64,000 bases of DNA, taken from contig CAZIGH010000020.1 in NCBI GenBank assembly GCA_964538625.1, forward strand, positions 1-64,000, in the 5' to 3' direction. The notes beneath the pieces are model-generated. The model was given only the letters and a program-made list of their open reading frames with translations, had not been told where the DNA came from and searched no databases. The DNA is from JAEUHM01 sp964538625 (GTDB taxonomy: Bacteria; Verrucomicrobiota; Verrucomicrobiia; Verrucomicrobiales; Verrucomicrobiaceae). The translations under genes and the position numbers were made by a program. This document shows, piece after piece, positions 1 to 8,980 of the stretch (position 1 is the stretch's first letter; each line of letters starts with the position of its first letter).

Positions 1-40
1 ACGACCGCTCAACCAAGCTCAGCCACTGCTGGCCGACTGC

Positions 41-739
41 TCAGCCTTTCACTCGATACCGCACTCGCCTGGAGTTGAGCCAGCGGACGCCGAACATGTC
101 CATGGTGGCTCGAAGGGCACGATTTCCGAAACCGTATTTGCTGACGCCGCGGGTTCGAGGGCGATGATTGACCGGAACTTCGGTGACTTTCCACCCCATG
201 CTGGCGATGAGTGCCGGAATGAAGCGATGCATGCCGTTGAAGGGCAGGAGCGCTTCACGGCACTCGGTGCGCATGGCCTTCAGCGTGCATCCGGTGTCGC
301 GGACGCCGTCTCCGATGAAGCGGCTTCGTACGAAGTTGGCTATGCGGCTCTGGATCCTCTTGAAGGCAGTGTCCTTGCGTTTGGCGCGGTAGCCACAAAC
401 CAGGTCCCAGCCTTCATGCAGCTTATGGAGCAGCGCTGGGATATCCCTTGGGTCGTTCTGGAGGTCGCCATCTAGGGTGACGATGACGCCGCCTCTGGCC
501 GCATGAATGCCGGCGTGCATAGCGGCGCTCTGCCCGGCATTTTTCTCGAAGCACAGGAGGCGCACCCGCTCGGTCAGTTCCACGCGCTGAACGGTGCTGT
601 CGGTAGAGCCATCATCCACCAACACGAGTTCGTAATCCTGACCCGCCAGCGCCTCAGCCACCTCCTTCTGCATGTCGGCCACGTTGTCTTCTTCGTTGTA
701 GAGGGGGATGACGATGGAGATGGCGGGTGACGAAGACAT
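41..739 (-). CDS. GT2 family glycosyltransferase (polyprenyl-phosphate sugar synthase type)
   Basis: This 232-residue protein looks like a dolichyl/undecaprenyl-phosphate sugar synthase, which moves a sugar from a nucleotide sugar to a polyprenyl phosphate on the cytoplasmic face of the membrane. The GT-A fold starts at once (VIPLYNEEDN, residues 10-19). It is followed by VDDGS (41-45) and the metal-binding LDGDLQND motif (89-96, with D90 and D92). There is no C-terminal transmembrane pair, so it is the short DPM1-like type rather than the GtrB/ArnC type. The start at 739 puts the fold at the N terminus. It lies 27 bp downstream of an ArnT/PMT-like transferase on the same strand, so it probably makes that enzyme's lipid-linked donor. 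The sugar is unknown. Confidence 0.9.
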   Translation of the reverse strand: MSSSPAISIVIPLYNEEDNVADMQKEVAEALAGQDYELVLVDDGSTDSTVQRVELTERVRLLCFEKNAGQSAAMHAGIHAARGGVIVTLDGDLQNDPRDIPALLHKLHEGWDLVCGYRAKRKDTAFKRIQSRIANFVRSRFIGDGVRDTGCTLKAMRTECREALLPFNGMHRFIPALIASMGWKVTEVPVNHRPRTRGVSKYGFGNRALRATMDMFGVRWLNSRRVRYRVKG

Positions 740-766
740 GGAAGAGTGGGGGCGGGATGCTTGTAC

Positions 767-2320
767 CTACAACTCCGGCGCACGCCAGCCGTGGCAAGCA
801 AAGATTTTGAGCGTTCGCACCACTTTGCCACCATGCACCATGCGGAAGATGGAGAGCACCTCGGTGCGTTGGAACATGCGGGCGATCTCCGTCGGCACCG
901 TTTCCCGCGTGTGATCGGTGAGATAAAGTGCATCTCTGCTGGCGAAGGGTTCGCTGCCCTCCAGGGAGCTGTCGTATCGCCGCCACTGAGAGTGCGGCGC
1001 TGACGGGGCAGCGCTCTGTAGGGTGTGGATGGCCGGGTAGTCAGGGCGGGGCCTCAGAACCGGTGCACTGGGGGAAAGATAAAACTCGGTGCAAACGGCG
1101 AGCTGCCAGTCCGAGGCGAGGATGAACCACTCTCCGTGCGGAGACTTGCTGCCTCGCAAAATCTCCTCGAGTGCACGGGCACCGTCCCTCCAGCCCATCA
1201 TGCCGCCCGAGGGATCAATGCGAAACCACTGCTGCCAGATGTGGCGCGGCTGGGCTTGTGCGAGCGGCTGCCAGGGCAGGCCCATGGAGCGGAGAATGTC
1301 TGTGCGCAGAAGTGCGATGGAAAAGAGTGCGGCCAGCAGGAAGCCGCCCGTCCGCAGCAGGATCTTTTTCTGCATGGGAAGGGCTACCGTCCCCAGGCTG
1401 TGGTCTGCCAAAAGGAGCGCCGCGAGCGCCATCCACAGAGGCCAACCCATGTGAGGCCAGCGTTCCGTAGGTCCGTAAGCAAAGTCCAGCGCCGCGAACG
1501 GCACGGCAAAGGCCAAGAGCATCCCATGTCCTGGCAGGCTGCGCCACCAGCGCGTTGATCGGATCAAGGTCCAGACGATGAGACTGGCGATGATGGGTGA
1601 GAGCAGAAAAATCCACCGAAGGAGATTCGGTGCCACGGCCCACTCTGGCTCAGCCTCCCCCGTGTCCCAGATGGGCCATCCGTGCATTTGGTTCCACCAG
1701 AGAAAACATCCAAACGAAAGGGCAAACCCGCCGGTGATCAGCTTGAAGCCCGGGCGCTTCAGATGATGCCGCCTTCTGACTGGTAGGCCAAGGCCCGCGA
1801 TCACACACAGATAGGCCAGCGCGTTTCGCCAGTCCGCAAATATGGCCAGCGCAAGACAGAGTGCCGCCATCTTCCAAGAGACGTGGTTCGGGTGAGCACG
1901 GTGCAGGCCTATGCGCAAAGACAACACCAGCCCCATCAGCGCGGTGAAGCCCACGATGCTGGAAGTCATGGTAGTAGCGGCGAGATTGAATGCCGGGATG
2001 ACTTGCAGGATCACCACCGCCCACGAAGCCACGTTGGCATTGAACAGTCCGTGACCCAATCTCCAGAGGCAGACTGAGGCGATGAAACTCAGCACTGGAG
2101 CCAGCGCGCGCACTCCGAACTCCGTGTGCCCGAACCAAGCCGTGGTCCACTTCACTAGCCACGGCGTCAGCGGACCCATCTCCACGTGCCAGAGAGCAGG
2201 TCGCTGCGCATACATGGCAGCCAGCGCCTCGTCCGCACTGAGCTCCACGGTGGGAAGCAATGCGAGCCGCCACACCATGAGAAGAGCGAGAGCCGGGATG
2301 AGAAAGCGCTGGCGATCCAT
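767..2320 (-). CDS. ArnT/PMT-like family 39 glycosyltransferase, integral membrane
   Basis: This 517-residue protein resembles the GT39/GT83 (ArnT-like) transferases, which take a sugar from a polyprenyl-phosphate carrier and attach it to an extracytoplasmic acceptor such as lipid A or a protein. An N-terminal membrane helix is followed by a loop with the acidic pair D30-E31 expected in the first periplasmic loop of this fold. Many hydrophobic helices follow to about residue 350, and then a soluble C-terminal part. It precedes the GT2 gene at 41-739 by 27 bp on the same strand, so the two form a donor/transfer pair. The gene is divergent from the LolA-like gene at 2406, sharing about 85 bp of intergenic DNA. 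Acceptor and sugar cannot be read from the sequence. Confidence 0.85.
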   Translation of the reverse strand: MDRQRFLIPALALLMVWRLALLPTVELSADEALAAMYAQRPALWHVEMGPLTPWLVKWTTAWFGHTEFGVRALAPVLSFIASVCLWRLGHGLFNANVASWAVVILQVIPAFNLAATTMTSSIVGFTALMGLVLSLRIGLHRAHPNHVSWKMAALCLALAIFADWRNALAYLCVIAGLGLPVRRRHHLKRPGFKLITGGFALSFGCFLWWNQMHGWPIWDTGEAEPEWAVAPNLLRWIFLLSPIIASLIVWTLIRSTRWWRSLPGHGMLLAFAVPFAALDFAYGPTERWPHMGWPLWMALAALLLADHSLGTVALPMQKKILLRTGGFLLAALFSIALLRTDILRSMGLPWQPLAQAQPRHIWQQWFRIDPSGGMMGWRDGARALEEILRGSKSPHGEWFILASDWQLAVCTEFYLSPSAPVLRPRPDYPAIHTLQSAAPSAPHSQWRRYDSSLEGSEPFASRDALYLTDHTRETVPTEIARMFQRTEVLSIFRMVHGGKVVRTLKIFACHGWRAPEL

Positions 2321-2405
2321 TGGTTAAACCCCAATAATGCACAGCGTCCGGCGTCCGCCACATTCATCGAATATTGGGGCGTTTCGTGCGTCTCAAATCG
2401 TGTTC

Positions 2406-3107
2406 ATGAAAACCTCCCTCCTTTCCATTTTGCTGCTTTCCCTGGCCCTTTTGCCGCTCAGTGCCCAGGAAGAACCACCACCCACCGCAGAAGAGGTGAT
2501 GAGACTGGTGCGGTATAGCTACGCCCTTCAGGATCACCAGCTCACGGGCCAGCTGAGAGACTCGGATTCCGGAAAGGAGGAACCCTTTGCCCTTACTATG
2601 ACGAGCCAGATCATCCGTTTTCGGTTCGAGAACCCGGCGCAAATTGTTCACCTAGATCTGACGACTTCCCCACCCACGCTGAGGGAAACCAAGCCCGGCG
2701 GCGCGGCGGAAGTGCCTCTGAACCGCTACTCTGACAACGTGCGCGGCTTCCAGCTTAACTACGAAGATCTCTCCCTCCGCTTCACGGAGTGGCCCAACCC
2801 GAAGATTCTCGGAGTGGAAAGCATCGGCGGCGGGCAGAAGGCGTGGAAAGTGCGCGTGGTCACGCCCGACGGTAAGGGGCCTTACGGCACCGTGGACATG
2901 TGGGTGCACCAAGGCTCGGGCGGCATGGCCAAGATGGAAGGCTGGGACAAGCAGGGGAACCTTATCAAACGCTTTCAGATCCGTTCCGTGCAGAAGGTAG
3001 GGGACGCACACATTCCGAAAGAGATGCGCATTGAGACCTTCGAGGAGAATGGCCGCAAAACTGTGGGCCGCACTTACATGACCTTCAACAAGCCTCAAAA
3101 GAACTGA
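2406..3107 (+). CDS. LolA-like outer-membrane lipoprotein-sorting family protein
   Basis: This is a secreted protein of 233 residues with an N-terminal signal peptide (MKTSLLSILLLSLALLPLSA, cleaved before QEE). The reading frame opens 69 bp further upstream, but the ATG at 2406 is preferred because it places the signal peptide at the N terminus. The body is a beta-rich LolA-like sheet. It includes the WKVRVVTPDG and VDMWVH segments and the terminal IPKEMRIETFEENGRKTVGR strands typical of the outer-membrane lipoprotein-sorting family. Its role is probably binding lipid or lipoprotein in the periplasm. It is read in the same direction as the MoxR gene 76 bp downstream and may be co-transcribed with the Bat locus. 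Confidence 0.8.
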   Translation: MKTSLLSILLLSLALLPLSAQEEPPPTAEEVMRLVRYSYALQDHQLTGQLRDSDSGKEEPFALTMTSQIIRFRFENPAQIVHLDLTTSPPTLRETKPGGAAEVPLNRYSDNVRGFQLNYEDLSLRFTEWPNPKILGVESIGGGQKAWKVRVVTPDGKGPYGTVDMWVHQGSGGMAKMEGWDKQGNLIKRFQIRSVQKVGDAHIPKEMRIETFEENGRKTVGRTYMTFNKPQKN

Positions 3108-3183
3108 GGCTGCATCCACGCTGGTGCTGCGATCCGTAAACCGAGTTTGCCTTGCCTAGCTTCTTCTTTACACTCTCGCCCGC

Positions 3184-4212
3184 ATGTCCGAATCCTCAGC
3201 CCCACCCCCCATCGAAAGCCCACCTCCCCGCCTGCCAATCCCGGACACGGAGCAAATCGCCAAGTCAGCGGCATGGGTGGAGCCTCTTCGGGAGGAGATA
3301 GGAAGGGTGTTGGTAGGCCAGCAGGGGCTGGTGGACCGGCTCCTTGTGGCCCTGCTCACGAATGGGCACGTCTTGCTGGAAGGTGTACCGGGCCTGGCCA
3401 AGACGCTTGCCGTTCGCACATTGAGCGCTTGTTTGAAGGCGAAGTTCCAGCGCATTCAGTTCACCCCCGATCTACTGCCTGCCGATGTGGTGGGCACCAT
3501 GGTCTATCACCCAAAGGACGGCACCTTCACCCCGAGGCTTGGACCCATCTTTGCCAATCTCATCCTAGCAGACGAAATCAACCGCGCCCCAGCCAAAGTG
3601 CAAAGCGCGTTGCTTGAGGCCATGCAGGAGCGTCAGGTCACCATAGGCGAGACCACCTACAAGTTGCCGGATCCTTTCCTGGTGCTGGCCACGCAGAACC
3701 CTATCGACCAAGAGGGCACTTACTCGCTGCCTGAAGCCCAGTTGGACCGCTTCCTTCTCAAAGTGCGCGTGGACTACCCCACACCTCTGGAGGAGCGCAA
3801 GGTGCTCGATGCCATGGCCACCTCCGCGCCGAAGTTGGACGTGAGTCCCGTCATCGACGCATCCGAGATCGTGGCCAGCCGCTCCGTGGTCAACGCGCTC
3901 TACATGGATGACAAAGTGAAGGACTACATCGTAGCCCTCATTCATGCCACGCGGAACCCTGCACCCGTGGCTCCCCACCTGAAACTACTCATCCGCTGCG
4001 GAGCTTCGCCCCGTGGAACGATCAACCTAGCACTGGCTTCCAAGGCCTACGCCTTCTTGGCCGGGCGGAACTATGTGACGCCCAATGACGTCAAACAGCT
4101 CGCTCCGGACATCCTCCGACATCGTATCCTGCTTAGCTACGAAGCCGAGGCGGAAGGCACCACTACGGAAGATGTGGTGAGGCAGCTCTTGGAGAAGCTG
4201 CCCGTGCCGTGA
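3184..4212 (+). CDS. moxR: MoxR-family AAA+ ATPase (Bat locus)
   Basis: This 342-residue MoxR-type AAA+ ATPase is a cytoplasmic chaperone thought to remodel VWA-domain partners. It has a Walker A motif EGVPGLAKT near residue 62, Walker B LADEINRAP near 129, sensor-1 ATQNPIDQEGTY near 169, and the MoxR arginine-containing PEAQLDRF. The C-terminal lid contains GASPRGTINLALASKAYA and PDILRHRI. It is the first of six genes running 3184-11518 (MoxR, DUF58, one-TM protein, BatA, BatB-C, BatD-E), the classic order of the Bacteroides aerotolerance locus. A paralogous MoxR lies at 63022 at the far end of the window. ATP-dependent activation of the VWA proteins is inferred from the family. Confidence 0.95.
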   Translation: MSESSAPPPIESPPPRLPIPDTEQIAKSAAWVEPLREEIGRVLVGQQGLVDRLLVALLTNGHVLLEGVPGLAKTLAVRTLSACLKAKFQRIQFTPDLLPADVVGTMVYHPKDGTFTPRLGPIFANLILADEINRAPAKVQSALLEAMQERQVTIGETTYKLPDPFLVLATQNPIDQEGTYSLPEAQLDRFLLKVRVDYPTPLEERKVLDAMATSAPKLDVSPVIDASEIVASRSVVNALYMDDKVKDYIVALIHATRNPAPVAPHLKLLIRCGASPRGTINLALASKAYAFLAGRNYVTPNDVKQLAPDILRHRILLSYEAEAEGTTTEDVVRQLLEKLPVP

Positions 4213-4245
4213 GGTTGACAACATTCAGTCGAACGAATCTCCGAT

Positions 4246-5274
4246 TTGTCCACCCTCTCCATCATCCTCCTTCTAGTCGCCTGCACGCTTGTCGCGGGAT
4301 TGCTGGCTTGGTGGTCGGCGCGGCGTGAGGAGCGGAGACCTGCGGCGTCAAGTGGCTTCACTGGCGTCATTGCGCCAGAGGATGCGGATGCCGCCTTGGC
4401 ACGCATCATGAAGCGCGTGCGCCGCATTGAACTCATCACCAAAGGCATGGTGAAAGAGTCCCTAGGCGGCCAGTACCACTCCAAGTTCAAAGGGCAGGGG
4501 ATCGAGTTCGATGACTTTCGCGAATACCAGGCCGGGGATGATGTGCGCTTTATCGACTGGAATGTCACCGCTAGGATGAATGACCCCTTTGTGCGCAAGT
4601 ATGTGGAGGAGCGGGAACTGACCGTGCTGCTCCTGGTGGACGTGAGCGGCTCATCCGACTACGGCAGTGAGGAAGACAGCAAGCGGGAGCTCGCTGCGGA
4701 GATGGCTGCCATGTTCGCCTTCAGCGCCTGCGCAAACCAGGACAAGGTGGGCCTGGTTCTCTTTTCGGATCAGCTGGAGTCCTACGTGCCCGCGCGCAAA
4801 GGCCATGCACACTCCCTGCGGCTGGTGCGCGACGTGCTGAACTGTGTGCCGCGCAGCCGGGGCAGCCGCCTCGAGCCGGCGCTTGACATGGCGCTTCAAC
4901 GCATCGCCCACCGCTCATTGATCGTCATCATCTCAGATTTTCTTCTTTCTGACACTGAGTGGGAGCACTCCATGAGAGCGCTGGCCATGAAGCACGACGT
5001 GGTAGCCATCCGCACTGTGGATCCTAGGGAAACAGAGTTGCCCACAGTCGGCAGAGTCACGCTTCAGGATCCCGAGAGCGGTGCGCAGTATGTGGTCAAC
5101 ACCTCAAGTCCGGCGGTCCGCGCTTCGTATGCTGCCCAACTTGAGGAACAGACGGAGACCACCATCCGTGCGCTCCGACGTTGCGGGGTGGAGAGCATGG
5201 TGGCAGAAACGGGCGGGAATCACATCCCCGCCTTGCGCTCGTATTTCAAGGCCAGACGGCGCAGAAAGTCATGA
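4246..5274 (+). CDS. DUF58 protein with VWA-like MIDAS
   Basis: This 342-residue membrane-anchored DUF58 protein is the usual partner encoded beside MoxR. The proposed start is a TTG, because translation from it gives an N-terminal hydrophobic helix (IILLLVACTLVAGLLAWW). The next ATG in frame, at 4408, would remove that helix. The DUF58 signature lies at about residues 85-115 (IEFDDFREYQAGDDVRFIDW). The following Rossmann-like part carries a MIDAS-type DVSGS (D132, S134, S136). Its stop codon overlaps the next start as ATGA at 5271-5274, which suggests translational coupling. It probably acts as a scaffold between the ATPase and the membrane VWA proteins; that role is inferred. Confidence 0.9.
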   Translation: MSTLSIILLLVACTLVAGLLAWWSARREERRPAASSGFTGVIAPEDADAALARIMKRVRRIELITKGMVKESLGGQYHSKFKGQGIEFDDFREYQAGDDVRFIDWNVTARMNDPFVRKYVEERELTVLLLVDVSGSSDYGSEEDSKRELAAEMAAMFAFSACANQDKVGLVLFSDQLESYVPARKGHAHSLRLVRDVLNCVPRSRGSRLEPALDMALQRIAHRSLIVIISDFLLSDTEWEHSMRALAMKHDVVAIRTVDPRETELPTVGRVTLQDPESGAQYVVNTSSPAVRASYAAQLEEQTETTIRALRRCGVESMVAETGGNHIPALRSYFKARRRRKS

Positions 5275-5894
5275 CCAGTGCCACTCCAGCCTTCAGCCCC
5301 TTGTGGGCGCAAATGATGCAGGTTCCCGGCGGGGAGCCAGAGAGTCCGCCGCCGCTTCCGTTCCCTGAGATCGCCGCTCCGCCCGTGGTGGAAGTCTCGC
5401 TGCCGATCGTCTGGCTCGTGATTGGTTCCCTGCTTCTTCTGCTCGCACTCTGGCTGCTGCTGAAGCCGTTCTGGACCCGAGTTTCTGCTGCCGTGCAGTC
5501 ACAAGGCAGACCACTGTCCGCAGCTCTGCGCGCCTTGAGGGAACTTCGTGGTCGGGCAGCGGGACTTACTCCGGCGGAGATAGGTCACGAGGTTTCAGAG
5601 ACGCTGCGCCATTACTACTATCATCGTTACGGCGTGCCGGCCCCGTTCCGCACTACGGAGGAACTCTTCCCACCCGTTCAGGACACACAAGAGTCCAGTC
5701 GCAGGAAACACTGGCGGGAAAAGTTCGAGCCACTTGCTGCTTTTTACGATGTGCTCGCTTATGCTCCGCACACGGTCACAGAAGCGAGCGCACTTCGGTT
5801 AATAGACGACGCGATAGCGAGACTGGAGAGCGAGGTCGGCTCCGCAGAACATGAGGCAGTGAACCTGCCGCCAGCACGGGAGGTATCCAGATGA
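5271..5894 (+). CDS. Small single-pass membrane protein of the Bat locus (DUF4381-like)
   Basis: This 207-residue protein has one strong transmembrane helix near residues 44-64 (IVWLVIGSLLLLLALWLLL). A proline-rich N-terminal segment precedes it, and a cytoplasmic helical domain follows (ALRELRGRAAGLTPAEIGHE, then HYYYHRYG). This matches the small protein usually found between DUF58 and the first VWA gene in bat operons, often called DUF4381. I chose the ATG at 5271, which overlaps the DUF58 stop by four bases; the frame is open 90 bp further upstream, inside DUF58. The 3' end overlaps batA by four bases (5891-5894). No enzymatic motif is visible, and a structural role in the Bat complex is inferred. 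Confidence 0.8.
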   Translation: MTSATPAFSPLWAQMMQVPGGEPESPPPLPFPEIAAPPVVEVSLPIVWLVIGSLLLLLALWLLLKPFWTRVSAAVQSQGRPLSAALRALRELRGRAAGLTPAEIGHEVSETLRHYYYHRYGVPAPFRTTEELFPPVQDTQESSRRKHWREKFEPLAAFYDVLAYAPHTVTEASALRLIDDAIARLESEVGSAEHEAVNLPPAREVSR

Positions 5895-6916
5895 CGGCCT
5901 GGCTTCGCGACATCGAGTTCGCTCAACCGTGGGCGCTTCTGGTCCTGTTGGTTGTGCCATTCATCGCTTGGTGGAGAGGGCGCCGCGGCAGCGCACCCGC
6001 TGTCGTGTTTCCCACCACGTTTTTGCTTCGTAAGTCCGCCCGGGTCACCAGAGCCTGGAGGGGCGGGTTCGCCTTTGGCCTATCTTTGCTCAGCCTCACG
6101 GCCGCCATCATCGCATTGGCGCGCCCCCAAAAACTTCGCACCTACGAGGAGGACAAGAGTGAGGGATTGGCGATCTGCCTCACGGTGGACGTCTCACTGT
6201 CCATGCTCACGGAGGACTTCATCGTCGGAGGCGTCCGGTCGAACCGGCTCACGGCGGCGAAACGTGTCATGCGGGATTTCATTCGTGGCCGCGGGAACGA
6301 CCGCATAGGCATAGTAGCCTTTGCCGGCGCGCCGTATCTGCCCTGCCCCATGACGCTAGACCACGACTGGCTGGAGCAGAACATCGACCGCGTGCAGACC
6401 GGCATCACAGGCGACGGCACCGCCATTGGTTCCGGAATTGCGGCTGCTGCCAGCCGCTTGGACAAAGAGAAAAAGGTGGCCAGCAAGGTGATGATCCTTC
6501 TCACGGACGGGGCGAACAACTCCGGACGCCTCAGTCCACAGGACGCTGCACGGGCCGCAGCGGAACTCGGAGTACGCATCTACACCATCGCCATCGGCAC
6601 CCCGGGCTACCACCTCATTCGCACGCCGGATGGAAACATCATCAACTCAGGGAGACAGGAGTTTGACGAGCCCACCCTCATCGAGGTGGCCAAGATCGGG
6701 CAGGGTGCCTTCTACAAAGCGCAGGACCTGGATGCGCTGGACCGCATTTTCAAAACCATCGACCAGCTCGAAAAATCTGAGGTGCAGCGGCGAAAGGTGG
6801 TGGAGCGTGAGGAGCTCTTCCCTTGGCTACTGACTGTCTCGCTGGTATTCCTGACACTCGCGCTTCTCGGGCATCTCACCGTCCTGCGCACCTCCCCGCT
6901 GCCCGCTGCCGCGTAA
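5891..6916 (+). CDS. batA: BatA-like VWA-domain membrane protein
   Basis: This 341-residue protein has the BatA layout: an N-terminal membrane helix (PWALLVLLVVPFIAWWRGR), a second helix near residue 60, a periplasmic von Willebrand A domain, and a C-terminal helix (LFPWLLTVSLVFLTLALLG). The VWA metal site is DVSLS (D100, S102, S104), followed by the acidic/threonine elements around LLTDGANNSG. In Bacteroides fragilis the Bat proteins affect oxygen tolerance and virulence; elsewhere the role is usually described as cell-envelope stress. It overlaps the preceding gene by four bases and ends 8 bp before the next start, so it belongs to one transcript. Confidence 0.92.
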   Translation: MTAWLRDIEFAQPWALLVLLVVPFIAWWRGRRGSAPAVVFPTTFLLRKSARVTRAWRGGFAFGLSLLSLTAAIIALARPQKLRTYEEDKSEGLAICLTVDVSLSMLTEDFIVGGVRSNRLTAAKRVMRDFIRGRGNDRIGIVAFAGAPYLPCPMTLDHDWLEQNIDRVQTGITGDGTAIGSGIAAAASRLDKEKKVASKVMILLTDGANNSGRLSPQDAARAAAELGVRIYTIAIGTPGYHLIRTPDGNIINSGRQEFDEPTLIEVAKIGQGAFYKAQDLDALDRIFKTIDQLEKSEVQRRKVVEREELFPWLLTVSLVFLTLALLGHLTVLRTSPLPAAA

Positions 6917-6924
6917 ACACCATC

Positions 6925-8940
6925 ATGAAGTGGGATCAACCAGAATGGCTTTATGGACTGTGGGCGCTGCCCCTCCTCATGCTGCTGCGCTGGTGGGCGC
7001 AGAGACAGGCGGACCGCGCTGCCGCGTCACTCGTGGCCGGAAGGTTAAAGAACTGGCTCATCGCAGCGGTCTCACCCTGGCGGAGCTGGCTCATCTTTTC
7101 CATGCAAATGCTGGCACTGGCCGCCTTCCTCCTCGCCATAGCCCGGCCCACCTGGGGAGAGCAGAAGCTGGAGATCCCCGAACGGGGGAGAAACCTGATG
7201 CTCGTCATCGACGTCTCGCGCTCCATGCTCGCAGACGACGTCAAGCCTGATCGCCTCACCCGCGCCAAGCTGGCCGCAGAAGACATCGTACGCTCGCTGC
7301 CAGACTACCGCGTGGGCCTTGTAGCCTTCGCTGGGCGTGCCTATCTCCAGGCACCGCTCACCTCCGACCATGAAGCGGTCATCGAGACCATCCAGAACCT
7401 CGATACGCAGACCATTCCCCGAGGCGGTTCGCTGCTGAGTGAGGGCATCAGGGAATCTCTCGCCGCCTTCGAGAAGACTCAGGCCCGCAGCCACGGCCTC
7501 ATTTTGTTCAGTGACGGAGGAGACCAGGATCCCCGGCTGGAACGGGAGCTTGGCCGGGCCAAAGAGGCCAATGTCACCATCCTGTCCGTCGGCGTCGGAA
7601 CGGAAGTCGGCTCCTTGATTCCGAATCCTGACCGCGACAGCGGCTCGGGAGAATACATTCTGGATCCTTCCACGGGAGTGGCCGTACACAGCCGCCTGGA
7701 TGACCGCCTTCTGCGCGTGGCAGCGGAGCAGACTGGCGGGCGGTATCTCCCGCTTGGGCCAGCCAGCCTGTCCGGAAAAGTGGTGGGTGACGTCATGCGC
7801 TCCATCGAAACCATGGACGCGGGAAGACGGGAGAAAACAAAGCCGATTCAGCGCTTTTACTGGCCGCTTACTGTGGGTATCATCAGCCTCATGCTGGCCC
7901 TTCTTCTTCGTCCTGTTGGTCGCTTTCCACGAGTGTCACCAGCCTCTGCCGCAGCAGCAGTGGCTGGCCTCCTTTCGTTCGCTCCGGCCCAAGCTGCGGT
8001 GCTGGCACGAGAGCCAGCCGAGGTCAGGGATGCACGCAAGGCCTACAACAACCAGCAGTTCGAGCGTGCTCGTGACCAGTATGCGAGAATGCTCGCCGAG
8101 GAGTCACCTCCAGCACCCACCGATGAGTTGGCCTATGGCCTAGCCGCCTCTTCTCATCAGCTCAAGGACTACGACCGGGCGCTGGAGAACTACAGCCGCG
8201 CATTGCAGTCAGACGATCCCGCCTTGCAAAAGCGCTCCCATCAGGGGCTCGGAGGAGCGCTTTATGATCAAGGCGTGAAAGCCTACGCTCAGCAGCCCGA
8301 ATACACTGTCAAAGTTTGGACAGACAGCCTACGGCACTACGATGCCGCATTGAAGCTCGGGACAGACAATCGCATCGTCGCCAACCGCGCGCATGTGGAA
8401 GAGCAGCTCAAGAAGCTCAAAGAAAAGCTAGCCCAGCAACAGCAGCAGAAGCAGCAGCAGCAACAAAAGGGACAAAAGGGTCAAAAGGGACAGGATGGTC
8501 AGCAGGGAGACCAGAATGAGGGCGAGGACGAAGGTGAACCCCAGCAGGATGGCAAGCAGCAGGGCCAGCAGCAGCCTGGTCAGCAAGGTAAGAACGGCGA
8601 GCAGGAGCAGCAGTCCGGGCAGGGTGACCAGCCACCCAAGCAGGAGGAGAAGGGCAAAGGGGAAAATGGGGAAGAAAAAGAACCCGGTGAAGGCCAAGGC
8701 GAACAACAGGATGGAGAGGAGCAGGCTCTGCCCGAAGGCCAGATCGAGGCTGGCAACTCCGGTGAAGGCGGCATGACAGCCGAAGAACGCGAGCGCCTTC
8801 AGCAGGAGCTTGAGGACCAGATCCAGGGTGCAACCGGCTTCAGCAAGAGCCAGGCCCGCGAGCTCATTCGCGCATACAGTGACCAGATGTCCGTACAGTT
8901 CCGCAAGCGGCGGGAGGCTCCTGTGGGCAATGATTGGTAG
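6925..8940 (+). CDS. BatB-BatC fusion: VWA membrane protein with TPR and Gln-rich tail
   Basis: This 671-residue protein joins two proteins that are usually separate. Residues 1-335 are BatB-like: an N-terminal membrane helix, a VWA domain with MIDAS DVSRS (D96, S98, S100), and a transmembrane helix near 311-332. A signal-peptide-like stretch (AAVAGLLSFAPAQA, about 345-358) follows. TPR helices then run from about 366 to 490, as in BatC. After them come a KE-rich helix and a long low-complexity tail rich in Gln, Gly, Glu and Lys (about 502-616). The conserved C terminus includes FSKSQARELIRAYSDQM. The ATG at 6925 is chosen because it opens with MKWDQPEWLYG; the frame extends upstream only inside batA. 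Confidence 0.9.
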   Translation: MKWDQPEWLYGLWALPLLMLLRWWAQRQADRAAASLVAGRLKNWLIAAVSPWRSWLIFSMQMLALAAFLLAIARPTWGEQKLEIPERGRNLMLVIDVSRSMLADDVKPDRLTRAKLAAEDIVRSLPDYRVGLVAFAGRAYLQAPLTSDHEAVIETIQNLDTQTIPRGGSLLSEGIRESLAAFEKTQARSHGLILFSDGGDQDPRLERELGRAKEANVTILSVGVGTEVGSLIPNPDRDSGSGEYILDPSTGVAVHSRLDDRLLRVAAEQTGGRYLPLGPASLSGKVVGDVMRSIETMDAGRREKTKPIQRFYWPLTVGIISLMLALLLRPVGRFPRVSPASAAAAVAGLLSFAPAQAAVLAREPAEVRDARKAYNNQQFERARDQYARMLAEESPPAPTDELAYGLAASSHQLKDYDRALENYSRALQSDDPALQKRSHQGLGGALYDQGVKAYAQQPEYTVKVWTDSLRHYDAALKLGTDNRIVANRAHVEEQLKKLKEKLAQQQQQKQQQQQKGQKGQKGQDGQQGDQNEGEDEGEPQQDGKQQGQQQPGQQGKNGEQEQQSGQGDQPPKQEEKGKGENGEEKEPGEGQGEQQDGEEQALPEGQIEAGNSGEGGMTAEERERLQQELEDQIQGATGFSKSQARELIRAYSDQMSVQFRKRREAPVGNDW

Positions 8941-8980
8941 AGGATCCAGTAGTCACATGGGAAGGCATTCAGTGAGATTG